This document shows positions 36,801 through 45,973 of a stretch of 64,000 nucleotides of DNA, one piece after another (position 1 is the first letter of the stretch; each line of letters opens with the position of its first letter). The stretch spans positions 62,001 to 126,000 of the forward strand of contig JAYRKE010000007.1 in NCBI GenBank assembly GCA_041905905.1, read 5' to 3'. Both the position numbers and the translations under genes were made by a program. The notes under the pieces are model-generated. The model worked only from the letters and a program-made list of their open reading frames with translations. It did not search any database and had not been told where the DNA came from. The DNA is from Afipia sp017308495 (GTDB taxonomy: Bacteria; Pseudomonadota; Alphaproteobacteria; Rhizobiales; Xanthobacteraceae).

Positions 36801-37988
36801 TCATCTGATCTGTTCCTCTCCCTCCTGGCTGAGATCGTAGGTCACCAGGGTCTGGTCCGACTGCGGCCGGTCCAGCCACTCCGGATGGCGCATGGACTGG
36901 TGCACGTCGCGTTCGCCGGCGGTCCAGTGCTCGACCATGCCCAGGCGGGAGAAATCGTAATCCTTCGACGAGGTCTCGTGTGTCTTGCTGCGATAGATCA
37001 GATGCACGATGCTCACCGTGTTTTCCTCGGCCGCCTTGCTCACCGTGGCAGCCAGCGGATCGTTCTTGAGGTCGTCCGGCAGTTTGGCGATCAGATCACG
37101 CATCGCCTTCCTGATTTCGTGAATCTTGCGGGCCTTGTCGGTATTGAGACGGGTGCGGCTGGAATAGCGGATGTCCTTCTCGCGCTCGGCCGCCTCCACC
37201 AGCGTCTGCGGCAACGGCCCGTGCGCGCTGAACAGATCGATCTGGAAGATCAGGAGATCCCGTCTGGTCTCGGCGTCGAGCACATAATCCAGCGGCGTGT
37301 TGGAGGCAACACCGCCGTCCCAGTAATGTTCCCCCTCGATCTCGATCGGGGGAAAGCCCGGCGGCAGCGCGCCCGAGGCCATGATGTGCTCGGGCCCGAT
37401 TTTCTTGTTGAGCCGCCGGAATTCGGCGTTGTCGAAATAGCGGAAATTGCCGCTGGTGACGCTGACCGCGCCAACGCTCAGGCGCGTCTTCACCGCGTTG
37501 ATGCGGTCGAAATCCACCAGCCGCTCCAGCGTGGCGCGCAGCGGCGAGGTGTCGTAATAGCTCTGGGCCTGCGGGCTGCCCGCGGGCCACACCGTCGCCG
37601 GCGGGAAGCGCGGGCGGAAGAAGCCGGGCACCCCGAACGTGGCGATCATCGCCGCGCTGGTCTCGTTGAAGACCGCGCGTGCCTGATCGCTCTGGACCAG
37701 CGGCGCCCACGGCATCGGCGAGGCCGACGACACCATCTCCCAGAACTCTCTCAGCCGCGCCACGCGCGTCTCGCGCGAATTACCGGCGATGATCGCGGCG
37801 TTGATGGCCCCGATCGAAATGCCCGCCACCCATGCCGGCTCGAAGTTGTGGTGACACAACGCCTGATAGGCCCCGGCCTGATACGAGCCCAGCGCGCCGC
37901 CGCCCTGCAGCACGAGTACGCGCTGCGCCTGTTTCGGCGTAGGCCGGGCCGAGGAAGAAACCGAGGAAGGAAAAGACTGCGAATCCAT
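36801..37988 (-). CDS. Patatin-like phospholipase
   Basis: A 395-residue patatin-domain hydrolase. The oxyanion loop GGGALGSYQAG is near residue 30, the nucleophile motif GISIG near 57, and the catalytic Asp in the DGG motif (WDGGVAS) near 215. The C-terminal part resembles the DUF3734 extension found in such proteins. It lies in an apparent operon before bdhA, a pairing that suggests a link to polyhydroxybutyrate or lipid turnover rather than general phospholipase activity. ATG at 37988 is preferred over GTG at 37994; neither has a strong ribosome site. Confidence 0.88.
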   Translation of the reverse strand: MDSQSFPSSVSSSARPTPKQAQRVLVLQGGGALGSYQAGAYQALCHHNFEPAWVAGISIGAINAAIIAGNSRETRVARLREFWEMVSSASPMPWAPLVQSDQARAVFNETSAAMIATFGVPGFFRPRFPPATVWPAGSPQAQSYYDTSPLRATLERLVDFDRINAVKTRLSVGAVSVTSGNFRYFDNAEFRRLNKKIGPEHIMASGALPPGFPPIEIEGEHYWDGGVASNTPLDYVLDAETRRDLLIFQIDLFSAHGPLPQTLVEAAEREKDIRYSSRTRLNTDKARKIHEIRKAMRDLIAKLPDDLKNDPLAATVSKAAEENTVSIVHLIYRSKTHETSSKDYDFSRLGMVEHWTAGERDVHQSMRHPEWLDRPQSDQTLVTYDLSQEGEEQIR

Positions 37989-38118
37989 CGTCACTCACTG
38001 ACGGCATTGCGGCATGCCGATGAGGCGGTACCGTGGCGCCAGTTCACGTCCGCGTCAATCCGCGCGGAAATCGAGGCAGAGTCACGGAAGATTGACCACC
38101 GGTCGCGCGCGGCGGCCG

Positions 38119-38631
38119 CTAGCCGGGCGCGGCGAGGATCAGGGTCCAGAACACCTTGTATTTGGTGTTGGGAACATAGGTCGCGGCAATGCCCATTTTG
38201 GTCACGCCGGTCGCCAGCATATTGGCCCTGTGCGGCGGCGAATCGCGCCAGCCGGAAAAAGCTTCGGCCAGCGTGTGATATCCGGCCGAGACGTTCTCCA
38301 CCGCCTTCGCCGCGTCGAAGCCCGAAGCCTTGATGCGCTTGTCGAGCGTGCCGGCGACGTTGTGATCGAGCTTGTTGCGGCTGGCCATGGCCTGCGACTG
38401 CGCTTCCGCCGCTTTCATCAGCAGCGGATCGACGGTGACCGCGCCGAGCCCGTTGTTCTGCCGGTAGCCGGAGATCATCGAGGCCGCCACCGCTGGATCG
38501 AGCCGCGCGCCCGCCGCCGCCATGCTGACATAGAACGCCGGCTGTTCGGTGGACGGCGCCCGATCCGCACCGCATCCACCCAGAATCGCCAGCGACATCA
38601 GCGCCGCCACGGCCCCCGCCACCCGTCTCAT
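38119..38631 (-). CDS. CAP (SCP/PR1) domain lipoprotein
   Basis: A 170-residue secreted protein with a lipoprotein signal peptide (LGGC lipobox with Cys near residue 21) and a CAP domain. The CAP motifs are the HN pair in NKLDHNVAG and the ENV/SGWRDSPPHRANML segment. Bacterial CAP proteins are secreted and often lack enzymatic activity. The ATG at 38631 has a GGGGAAGG site; upstream extension of the frame is unlikely. It sits between the patatin gene and the sulfate transporter genes, unrelated to either. Confidence 0.87.
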   Translation of the reverse strand: MRRVAGAVAALMSLAILGGCGADRAPSTEQPAFYVSMAAAGARLDPAVAASMISGYRQNNGLGAVTVDPLLMKAAEAQSQAMASRNKLDHNVAGTLDKRIKASGFDAAKAVENVSAGYHTLAEAFSGWRDSPPHRANMLATGVTKMGIAATYVPNTKYKVFWTLILAAPG

Positions 38632-38777
38632 GACCCTTCCCCACCGCTGAAAACGCGGTTGTTGCACACAAACCGTGGCTGAAAGGTGAACGCCGGCAAA
38701 GACCGGAAAGAGAATCGCCTCCTGCAAGTCCGCGCCCGGGTCAGGCCGGCGCAAGACCGGCTTGCCCAGAGTGCATC

Positions 38778-39821
38778 TCAGGCCGCGAACAGGCGGTAGC
38801 GGCGAGGCTGCAGCCCAACCGCGTCGCCCGGCTTGAGCTCGCGGTCGCGCGGGGCGTCGATCTCGATCAGAATCTCGGCCCCGCCGTTGCGCAGGACCAC
38901 GTCGGCGCGCTGGGTCGGTCCGAAGGCGCGGACGTGGCGCACCTCACCCGAGAACACGCCGCGGCCGGACGGCACGATCGCCACATCGTGACGGCGGATG
39001 AACAGTTGCGAGGGGCCGGAGACGGCACTCTGCGCCTCGAGGGCGAGCACCTTGCCGTCCAGCCTGACGCGACCATCGGCGACCTCCACCGGCAGCACGA
39101 TGGACTCGCCGATGAAGCCGTGGACGAAGGCGGTGGCCGGATTGTCGTAGACGTCGCCGGGCGTGCCGATCTGCTCGATCCGGCCCTTGTCCATCACCAC
39201 CACGCGATTAGCCACTTCCAGCGCCTCCTCCTGATCGTGGGTGACGAAGATCGAGGTGACGTGAATCTCGTCGTGCAACTGACGCAGCCAGCGCCGGAGC
39301 TCCTTGCGTACCTTGGCGTCGAGCGCACCGAACGGCTCGTCCAGCAGCAGGATGCGCGGCTCGATGGCCAACGCGCGCGCCAGGGCGATGCGCTGGCGCT
39401 GACCGCCCGACAGCTGGTTCGGATAGCGGTCGGCCAGCCAGTCGAGCTGCACGAGATCGAGCAGTTCCTTGACGCGCCTGCGGATAGACGCCTCATCCTT
39501 GCGGATGGCGCGCGGCTGCACCCGCAAACCGAACGCCACGTTCTCGAACACGCTCATGTGGCGGAACAAAGCGTAGTGCTGGAACACGAAGCCGACATGG
39601 CGCTCGCCCGCACCGCGCCGCAGCGCATCCTCGCCGTCGAACATCACCGAACCGGAATCCGGCCAGTCGAGTCCGGCGATGATGCGCAGGAGCGAGGTCT
39701 TGCCCGACCCCGACGGGCCGAGCAGCGCCACCAGTTCGCCGGTCGCCACCTTGAGATCGACATTGTCGAGCGCGGTAAAGCGGCCAAAGGTCTTCACGAT
39801 GTTGCGAACTTCAATCGTCAC
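38778..39821 (-). CDS. cysA: Sulfate/thiosulfate ABC transporter ATPase CysA
   Basis: A 347-residue ATPase that energises sulfate uptake. Walker A GPSGSGKTS, signature LSGGQRQR, and Walker B RILLLDEPFGALD are visible, followed by a C-terminal TOBE-like domain (about residues 240-347). GTG at 39821 overlaps the cysW stop by 11 bases, so translation is coupled. It is the last gene of the sbp-cysT-cysW-cysA cluster. Confidence 0.93.
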   Translation of the reverse strand: MTIEVRNIVKTFGRFTALDNVDLKVATGELVALLGPSGSGKTSLLRIIAGLDWPDSGSVMFDGEDALRRGAGERHVGFVFQHYALFRHMSVFENVAFGLRVQPRAIRKDEASIRRRVKELLDLVQLDWLADRYPNQLSGGQRQRIALARALAIEPRILLLDEPFGALDAKVRKELRRWLRQLHDEIHVTSIFVTHDQEEALEVANRVVVMDKGRIEQIGTPGDVYDNPATAFVHGFIGESIVLPVEVADGRVRLDGKVLALEAQSAVSGPSQLFIRRHDVAIVPSGRGVFSGEVRHVRAFGPTQRADVVLRNGGAEILIEIDAPRDRELKPGDAVGLQPRRYRLFAA

Positions 39822-40677
39822 GGCCGGGCTGTCCTTGTTCGAGATGGCTTTCGAGCGCGGTCTTCACCACCAGCGTGACCAGCGCGAGAAACGCCAGCAG
39901 GGAGGCGATCGCGAACGACGCCACAAACTGGTATTCATTGTAGAGAATTTCCACCAGCAGCGGCATGGTGTTGGTCTCGCCGCGGATGTGGCCGGATACC
40001 ACCGACACCGCGCCGAACTCGCCCATGGCGCGAGCGTTGCAAAGCAGGACGCCGTAGAGAACACCCCATTTGATGTTGGGCAAGGTGACGCGCAGGAAAG
40101 TGCGCAGCCCCGAGGCGCCGAGCGAGATCGCCGCCTCTTCCTCCTGGGTGCCCTGCTCCTGCATCAGCGGGATCAGTTCACGCGCGACGAAGGGAAAGGT
40201 TACGAAGGTGGTGGCCAGCACGATGCCGGGCACGGCGAACAGGATCTGGATGCCATGAGCCTGCAGCCACGCGCCGAAATAGCCCTGCGCGCCGAACAGC
40301 AGCACGAACACCAGACCGGAGATCACCGGGCTGACCGAGAACGGCAGGTCGATCAGCGTGATCAGCAGCACCTTGCCGGGGAACTCGAACTTCGAAATGG
40401 CCCAGGCAGCGATGACCCCGAACACCAGGTTGAGGCTGACCGAGATCGCCGCCACGATCAAAGTGAGGCGGATGGCGGACAGCGCCTCCGGTTCTGACAA
40501 CGCCGCGAGATAGGCCATCACCCCGCGCGAGAACGCCTCGGTGAACACCACCACCAGCGGCAGCACCACGAACACGGTGAGAAAGGTGACGGCGATGCCG
40601 ATCAGCGTCCATCGCACCAGCGCCGGTTCGGTGCGGCATTCATGGGCGGACGTTGAGCGGGGCCTGTTCACCACCAT
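39811..40677 (-). CDS. cysW: Sulfate ABC transporter permease CysW
   Basis: A 288-residue inner-membrane permease with six predicted spans. The EAA loop that contacts CysA is visible as EEEAAISLGASGLRTFLRVTLPNI. ISGLVFVLLFGAQGYFG and ARAMGEFGAVSVVSGHI are typical of CysW. The stop overlaps the cysA start, and cysT ends eight bases upstream of its start. It acts with CysT as a heterodimeric channel for sulfate. Confidence 0.94.
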   Translation of the reverse strand: MVVNRPRSTSAHECRTEPALVRWTLIGIAVTFLTVFVVLPLVVVFTEAFSRGVMAYLAALSEPEALSAIRLTLIVAAISVSLNLVFGVIAAWAISKFEFPGKVLLITLIDLPFSVSPVISGLVFVLLFGAQGYFGAWLQAHGIQILFAVPGIVLATTFVTFPFVARELIPLMQEQGTQEEEAAISLGASGLRTFLRVTLPNIKWGVLYGVLLCNARAMGEFGAVSVVSGHIRGETNTMPLLVEILYNEYQFVASFAIASLLAFLALVTLVVKTALESHLEQGQPGRDD

Positions 40678-40685
40678 GGCGCGCC

Positions 40686-41534
40686 TCAGATCGCGACCGA
40701 GACGCCGCGCGTCTGCGCCCAGCGCTGAATGCGGTTGATGGCGAAGATGATCAGGAACGACGCCAGCAGCATGACGACGGCGATGGCGGTGGCGTCGGCA
40801 TAGCGAAACTCGGATAAGCGGATCACGATCAGCAGCGGCGCGATCTCCGACACGTTGGGCAGGTTTCCGGCGATGAAGATCACCGAACCGTATTCGCCGA
40901 CCGCGCGCGCGAAGGCGAGCGCGAAACCGGTGAGGATCGCGGGCACGAGGCTCGGCAGGATGACGCGGCGGACGATGTCGAAGTGCGACGCGCCGAGGCT
41001 TGCCGCCGCCTCCTCGACTTCGATCTCCAGATCGATCAGCACCGGCTGCACGGTGCGCACCACGAAGGGAAAGCCAATGAAAATCATCGCCACGAAAATC
41101 CCGATCGGCGTGAAGGCGACCTTAATGCCCATCGCGGCGAGCGGCGCGCCGAGCCAGCCCTTCTGCGCGAACAGCGCGGTGAGCGCCACGCCGGCCACCG
41201 CCGTCGGCAGCGCGAAGGGAATATCGACGATGGCATCGAAGATACGGCGGCCGGGAAAGCGGTAGCGCACCAGAACCCAGACGATAACAAGCCCCATCAC
41301 CAGATTGACCAGCGCCGCGGCGAAGGCAAGGCCGAACGAGATCCGCAGCGCGTTCAGCGTGCGTCGGCTGGTGACGATGACCCAGAACTGGTCGAACGAC
41401 AATTCGAATGTCTTGAGAAAGAGGCCCGCCAGCGGGATCAGCACGATCACCGACAGCCATGTCAGAGTCAGCCCCATGGAGAGGCCGAATCCCGGCAATG
41501 TCCGCCGCCGTGCTGCTGTCCCTCCGCTCGCCAT
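40686..41534 (-). CDS. cysT: Sulfate ABC transporter permease CysT
   Basis: A 282-residue permease with six spans, forming the membrane channel with CysW. The EAA loop is EEAAASLGASHFDIVRRVILP, and AFARAVGEYGSVIFIAGNLP is the CysT signature. I chose ATG at 41534 because a CCGGAGGAC ribosome site directly precedes it; an upstream TTG at 41555 is less likely. The sbp gene lies 221 bases upstream, separated by repeat DNA. Confidence 0.94.
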   Translation of the reverse strand: MASGGTAARRRTLPGFGLSMGLTLTWLSVIVLIPLAGLFLKTFELSFDQFWVIVTSRRTLNALRISFGLAFAAALVNLVMGLVIVWVLVRYRFPGRRIFDAIVDIPFALPTAVAGVALTALFAQKGWLGAPLAAMGIKVAFTPIGIFVAMIFIGFPFVVRTVQPVLIDLEIEVEEAAASLGASHFDIVRRVILPSLVPAILTGFALAFARAVGEYGSVIFIAGNLPNVSEIAPLLIVIRLSEFRYADATAIAVVMLLASFLIIFAINRIQRWAQTRGVSVAI

Positions 41535-41615
41535 GTCCTCCGGCCCCACACTCAATTTCCAACTTCGACATCGCCGGATTTATTCCGGCCACCCACGCCT
41601 TTTCGCGATCTCATC

Positions 41616-41663
41616 ATTTGAGCAAGACGTGATTTGATCAAGACACGATTTGAGCAAGACGTG
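41616..41663. repeat. Three tandem 16-base repeats within a dispersed intergenic repeat
   Basis: The units are ATTTGAGCAAGACGTG, ATTTGATCAAGACACG and ATTTGAGCAAGACGTG, in perfect 16-base register, followed by a partial unit. They sit in the gap between sbp and cysT. Further left in the same gap (to about 41745) are the TTCGAACAGCTATG and GCCCGGGCATGAC modules of the dispersed repeat family. Confidence 0.85.
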
Positions 41664-41755
41664 ATTCAAGACATGGATCCCCGGGGACATAGGCGCTCTT
41701 GAGAACGCCATTCTTCGAACAGCTATGCCCGGGCATGACATCGGAAATCTTTCGC

Positions 41756-42760
41756 TCAATTCTTGTAGATCTGATCGAAAATGCCGCCCTCGCCGAAATG
41801 CTCCTTCTGCGCCCGGGTCCAGCCGCCGAACACCTCGTCGATGGTGAACAGATTCACTTTCGCGAATGAGCCCTCATGTTTCTTCGCGATCTCCGGATCG
41901 CGCGGACGGTAGAAATTGCGCGCCGCGATCTCCTGCCCCTCTGCGCTGTACCAGTATTTCAGGTAGGCCTCGGCCACCGCGCGCGTGCCCTTGCGCTCGA
42001 CGACACGATCCACAACCGCGACCGGCGGTTCGGCCAGGATCGACAGCGGCGGCGCGACGATCTCGAACTTGTCGGCGCCAAATTCCTTCAGCGCGAGAAA
42101 AGCCTCGTTCTCCCACGCCAGCAGCACGTCGCCGACGCCGCGCTCGACGAAGGTCACAGTGGAGCCGCGCGCGCCGGTATCGAGCACCGGCACGTTCTTG
42201 TAGACGTCGGCGACGAACGCCTTCGCCTTGTCCGCGGAGCCGTATTTTTTCAGAGCGAAACCCCAGGCCGCGAGATAATTCCAGCGCGCGCCGCCGGAGG
42301 TCTTGGGATTCGGCGTGATGACGGCAACGCCCGGCTTCACCAGGTCGCTCCAGTCCCTGATGCCCTTGGGATTGCCCCTGCGCACCAGAAAGACAATCGT
42401 GGAGGTGTAGGGCGATGAATTCTGCGGCAGCCGCGTCTGCCATTCCTTGTCGAGCAGCCCCCGGGCGGCAATGGCGTCGATGTCATAGGCCAGTGCCAGC
42501 GTGACCACGTCCGCCTGTAGCCCGTCGATCACCGAGCGCGCCTGCGAGCCGGAGCCGCCATGCGACTGTTTGATCTCGATGCTCTTGCCTGTGTCTTTCT
42601 GATAGGCGGAGGCGAACGCCTTGTTGAAATCGACATACAGCTCGCGCGTCGGATCATACGACACGTTGAGCAGCGACACATCCGCAGCCAGCGCGGCGCC
42701 GGCCCCAATCAGGCTTGCAACGACCACGACAGTGCCGATCACAGAGCGACGGCGAAGCAT
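41756..42760 (-). CDS. sbp: Periplasmic sulfate-binding protein
   Basis: A 334-residue binding protein with a signal peptide (about residues 1-25, ending GAALAAD) and the sulfate-binding family motifs NVSYDPTRELYVDFN, QSHGGSGSQARSVIDGL and PKTSGGARWNYLAAW. It captures sulfate or thiosulfate for CysTWA. The ATG follows GGAGATTTGAA. It precedes cysT after a 221-base repeat-bearing gap, so it could be transcribed with the permease genes or separately. About 270 gene-free bases upstream (42761-43027) probably hold its promoter, which I could not resolve. Confidence 0.94.
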   Translation of the reverse strand: MLRRRSVIGTVVVVASLIGAGAALAADVSLLNVSYDPTRELYVDFNKAFASAYQKDTGKSIEIKQSHGGSGSQARSVIDGLQADVVTLALAYDIDAIAARGLLDKEWQTRLPQNSSPYTSTIVFLVRRGNPKGIRDWSDLVKPGVAVITPNPKTSGGARWNYLAAWGFALKKYGSADKAKAFVADVYKNVPVLDTGARGSTVTFVERGVGDVLLAWENEAFLALKEFGADKFEIVAPPLSILAEPPVAVVDRVVERKGTRAVAEAYLKYWYSAEGQEIAARNFYRPRDPEIAKKHEGSFAKVNLFTIDEVFGGWTRAQKEHFGEGGIFDQIYKN

Positions 42761-43027
42761 TTCAAATCTCCATTCGGATCGACGACATGATTGCCATCGG
42801 GACAGTCATGAACCTCGTAGATGCGAGGTGGTTCTGTCAACGAAACCGGATTTCATTCTTCGCGCTGCTTCGAGACAAACGTTCCATGAAGCAACGGCTT
42901 TTAGCAAGCCTCAAAGCGCGGCATGATTCGCGGCATCGTCGCGCAGCCGCTCACGCAGTCCGACAGCATCGACAAAGGAACCGGAAAGCGTGCTCGGGCG
43001 GCGCGTGGTCGCATGCCGCGCGCAGTG

Positions 43028-43777
43028 TCATTCGCGCGATGCCGGGATGATTTGCGGGATGACGTGAATACCGCATTCGATCTTGCCCCTGTCGCGCCAG
43101 CGGCCGGCGCGCGCATCCTCGCCGGGCCGGGTGCGGCTCGTGCACGGCATGCACCCGATCGAGGCAAACCCGGATGCGACCAATGGATGCGGCGGCAGGT
43201 CCATCGCCGCATAGAGCGCCATCAGATCGTGTTGCGAAACGTTGGCAAGCGGATTGAACTTCAGCCTTACCCCGTCGGCCTCCACCACCGCCATGATGGA
43301 GCGATCACCGCCCTGAAAGCGCTTGCGGCCGTTGACCCAGCCGTCGAAGGATTGCAGCGTGCGCGCCAGCGGCTCCACCTTGCGGATAGCGCAGCAGCGA
43401 TCCGGATCGGAAAACCACAGATCGCGCGCCGCGTCCTCGCGCGCCAGTGCGTCATCATCCGGATGAATGGTGCGTACGTCCCGCAAACCAAGGCGCGCGG
43501 TCAGCGCATCGCGATAGGTCAGCGTTTCCGCAAACAGCCAGCCGGTGTCGAGAAACACCACCGGAATCGCGGGATCGACGTCGGCGGCGAACTTCAGCAG
43601 CGCCGCCGATTCCGCGCCGAACGACGACACCACCGCGAGCCGATCGCGCCCGACCGCGCGCACCGCCGCGGCGACAATCTCCGCCGGCGAAGCGTCAGTG
43701 AGCGCGCGATCAAGATCGGCCGCGCGCTCAGCAACCGGCGACGGCGCATCGATCGCAGCGGACGGCACCGCGCTCAT
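43028..43777 (-). CDS. cysH: Assimilatory (phospho)adenylyl-sulfate reductase CysH
   Basis: A 249-residue thioredoxin-dependent reductase that converts adenylyl sulfate to sulfite. It carries both halves of the 4Fe-4S cysteine signature, CC at residues 128-129 and CxxC at 209-212, marking it as an APS-type reductase rather than the cluster-free PAPS-type. The PP-loop-like VVSSFGAESAALL segment binds nucleotide. The usual C-terminal catalytic cysteine is in KIECGIH. Start overlaps the DUF934 stop (ATGA). It ends the cysG operon. Confidence 0.94.
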   Translation of the reverse strand: MSAVPSAAIDAPSPVAERAADLDRALTDASPAEIVAAAVRAVGRDRLAVVSSFGAESAALLKFAADVDPAIPVVFLDTGWLFAETLTYRDALTARLGLRDVRTIHPDDDALAREDAARDLWFSDPDRCCAIRKVEPLARTLQSFDGWVNGRKRFQGGDRSIMAVVEADGVRLKFNPLANVSQHDLMALYAAMDLPPHPLVASGFASIGCMPCTSRTRPGEDARAGRWRDRGKIECGIHVIPQIIPASRE

Positions 43778-44286
43778 GGCCGCGCGCCTTGCGGCAGCCG
43801 CATCAGACGCCGACGGAACGCGGTGACGCGGCCATCGCCCGTCGGCTGGTAGAACACCGAATAGCGCTGCGCCACACCGGCGAAGGCCGCCGCGTCGCTC
43901 TGCTTCCTGACGTCGAAAGCGTCGAAGCCGGCGCGCAGCATAAACACGAACTGGTCGCGCAGCACCTGTCCGGTGGCGCGCAACTCGCCCTGGAAGCGAT
44001 AGCGCTCGCGCAGCAGCCGCGCCTGCGTATAGGCGCGGCCGTCGCGGAACACCGGAAACAGCAGCGCCACCGCTTTGAGCCGATGGAGATACGGCACCAG
44101 CGCGTCGATGTCGCGGTCGTTCGGCCAGATCACGCCAGCACCGCCGGGACGTGACAGCACCGCGTCCGGATCGGCAAGGAACCGCGCAGCCGAGACCAGC
44201 ACCGCGCCCGCCGCGGGAAGCGGTGCGTCGTCGGCGGGATGCACGAACTCGTCGGCGACAACGGCATTGCCCTTAACGAGCGGCAT
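43774..44286 (-). CDS. DUF934 protein of the sulfite reduction operon
   Basis: A 170-residue protein of family DUF934, recognisable by GVIWPNDRDIDALVPYL, FPVFRDGRAYTQARLLRER and GELRATGQVLRDQFVFMLR. The family is almost always next to cysI and is thought to assist the sulfite reductase, possibly as an electron carrier partner or assembly factor, but no activity is proven. The ATG lies 14 bases inside the cysI end and the stop overlaps cysH, so it is fully embedded in the operon. Confidence 0.92.
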   Translation of the reverse strand: MPLVKGNAVVADEFVHPADDAPLPAAGAVLVSAARFLADPDAVLSRPGGAGVIWPNDRDIDALVPYLHRLKAVALLFPVFRDGRAYTQARLLRERYRFQGELRATGQVLRDQFVFMLRAGFDAFDVRKQSDAAAFAGVAQRYSVFYQPTGDGRVTAFRRRLMRLPQGARP

Positions 44287-45928
44287 AGACGCGCTCCTTG
44301 AATGGCTCGACGCCGAGACGCTTCACCACATCAACGAACAGTTCGTCCGGCCGCCGGCGCAGCGCGAGATAGGCTTCCACGATGTCCTCGACCACATCCG
44401 CCACCTGCGCGTGGGGGACCGCAGGCCCCACCAGTTCGCCCAGCACCGCGTTCTCGTCAGCACGGCCGCCGATGGTGATCTGGTAGAATTCCTCGCCGTT
44501 CTTGTCGACGCCGAGAATGCCGATATGGCCGACGTGATGGTGGCCGCAGGCATTGATGCAGCCGGAGATATTGATATGCAGCCGGCCGATCAGCCTGGCG
44601 ACGTCGGGATTGGCGAAACGCCGCGTCAATTCCTGCGCGACCGGGATCGAGCGCGCATTGGCCAGCGAGCAATAATCGAGCCCCGGGCAGGAGATGATGT
44701 CCGACACCAGATTGACGTTGGGGGTCGCGACACCGATGCCGTCGAGGGCGCGCCACAGCGCCGGCAGGTCGCGCTGGGCGACATGGGGCAGCGCCAGGTT
44801 CTGCTCGTGGCCGACGCGGATCTCGCCGAACGAATAACGTTCGGCGAGGTCGGCGATGACATCCATCTGCTGCGCGGTGGCGTCGCCCGGCGTGCCGCCC
44901 ACCGGCTTCAGCGACAGCGTGACGATGGCGTAGCCCGGCACCTTGTGGGCTGCGACCGCGTTGCCGTGCCATGCTTTGAAATTCGGATTGTCCAGCGCCT
45001 TGGCGAGCGCCGGCGACGCGTCCGCCAACGCCTCATAGGCGGGATAGGAGAAGCGCGAGCGGATGTCGGCGATCTCGTCGTCAGCGAGCGCCAGTGCGCC
45101 GTCGCGGATGTGCCGCCATTCCTCCTCGACTTCTTCCCTGAACTTGTCGATGCCAAGCTCGTGGACCAGGATCTTGATGCGCGCCTTGTAGATGTTGTCG
45201 CGGCGGCCGTACTGGTTGTAGACGCGCAGGATCGCCTCGACATAGCTCAGGATGTCGCGGTGGCTGACGAAGGGGTTGATGGTCCTGGCGATGAACGGCG
45301 TGCGGCCGAGCCCGCCGCCGACCAGCACCTCGAATCCGGCCTCACCGGCGGCGTTACGGTGAATGCGCAAACCGATGTCGTGGATCTTGATCGCGGCGCG
45401 GTCGTGGTCCGCGGCGGTGATCGCGAACTTGAACTTGCGCGGCAGGAACGAGAACTCCGGATGCAGTGTGGTGTACTGGCGCAATATTTCCGCCCACACC
45501 CGCGCGTCCTCGATCTCACCCGGCGCCACGCCGGCCCACTGGTCGGCGGTGACGTTGCGAGTGCAGTTGCCGCTGGTCTGCATGCCGTGCAGCCCGACCT
45601 CGGCAAGATCGGCCATGGCGTCCGGGAGATCGGCCAGCTTGATCCAGTGGAACTGGATGTTCTGCCGGGTGGTGAAATGGCCGTAGCCGCGGTCGTATTT
45701 GCGCGCGACATGGGCGAGGCCACGCAACTGCTGCGCCGACAGCGTGCCGTAGGGAATGGCGATGCGCAGCATGTAAGCGTGCAGTTGCAGGTAGACGCCG
45801 TTCATCAGCCGCAGCGATTTGAATTCGTCCTCACTCAGTTCGCCGGAGAGGCGGCGGGCGACCTGATCGCGGAATTCCTCCACCCGTTCGTTGACGATGG
45901 TGCGGTCGAGTTCGTCGTAAGCGTACAT
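44273..45928 (-). CDS. cysI: Ferredoxin-type nitrite/sulfite reductase hemoprotein CysI
   Basis: A 551-residue siroheme and 4Fe-4S protein that reduces sulfite to sulfide. The cluster-binding cysteines occur as CPGLDYC and CINACGHHH in the C-terminal half, the classic CxxxxxC and CxxxC signature. Two ferredoxin-like half domains precede each siroheme half domain (RGYGHFTTRQNIQFHWI and TSGNCTRNVTADQ). No flavoprotein CysJ is present, so a ferredoxin probably donates electrons. Siroheme would come from CysG in the same operon. Confidence 0.93.
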   Translation of the reverse strand: MYAYDELDRTIVNERVEEFRDQVARRLSGELSEDEFKSLRLMNGVYLQLHAYMLRIAIPYGTLSAQQLRGLAHVARKYDRGYGHFTTRQNIQFHWIKLADLPDAMADLAEVGLHGMQTSGNCTRNVTADQWAGVAPGEIEDARVWAEILRQYTTLHPEFSFLPRKFKFAITAADHDRAAIKIHDIGLRIHRNAAGEAGFEVLVGGGLGRTPFIARTINPFVSHRDILSYVEAILRVYNQYGRRDNIYKARIKILVHELGIDKFREEVEEEWRHIRDGALALADDEIADIRSRFSYPAYEALADASPALAKALDNPNFKAWHGNAVAAHKVPGYAIVTLSLKPVGGTPGDATAQQMDVIADLAERYSFGEIRVGHEQNLALPHVAQRDLPALWRALDGIGVATPNVNLVSDIISCPGLDYCSLANARSIPVAQELTRRFANPDVARLIGRLHINISGCINACGHHHVGHIGILGVDKNGEEFYQITIGGRADENAVLGELVGPAVPHAQVADVVEDIVEAYLALRRRPDELFVDVVKRLGVEPFKERVYAAR

Positions 45929-45973
45929 GTGGGAACGTGCCTTGAAGCTTGCGGCCGGGCGCGGACGCGCGCC

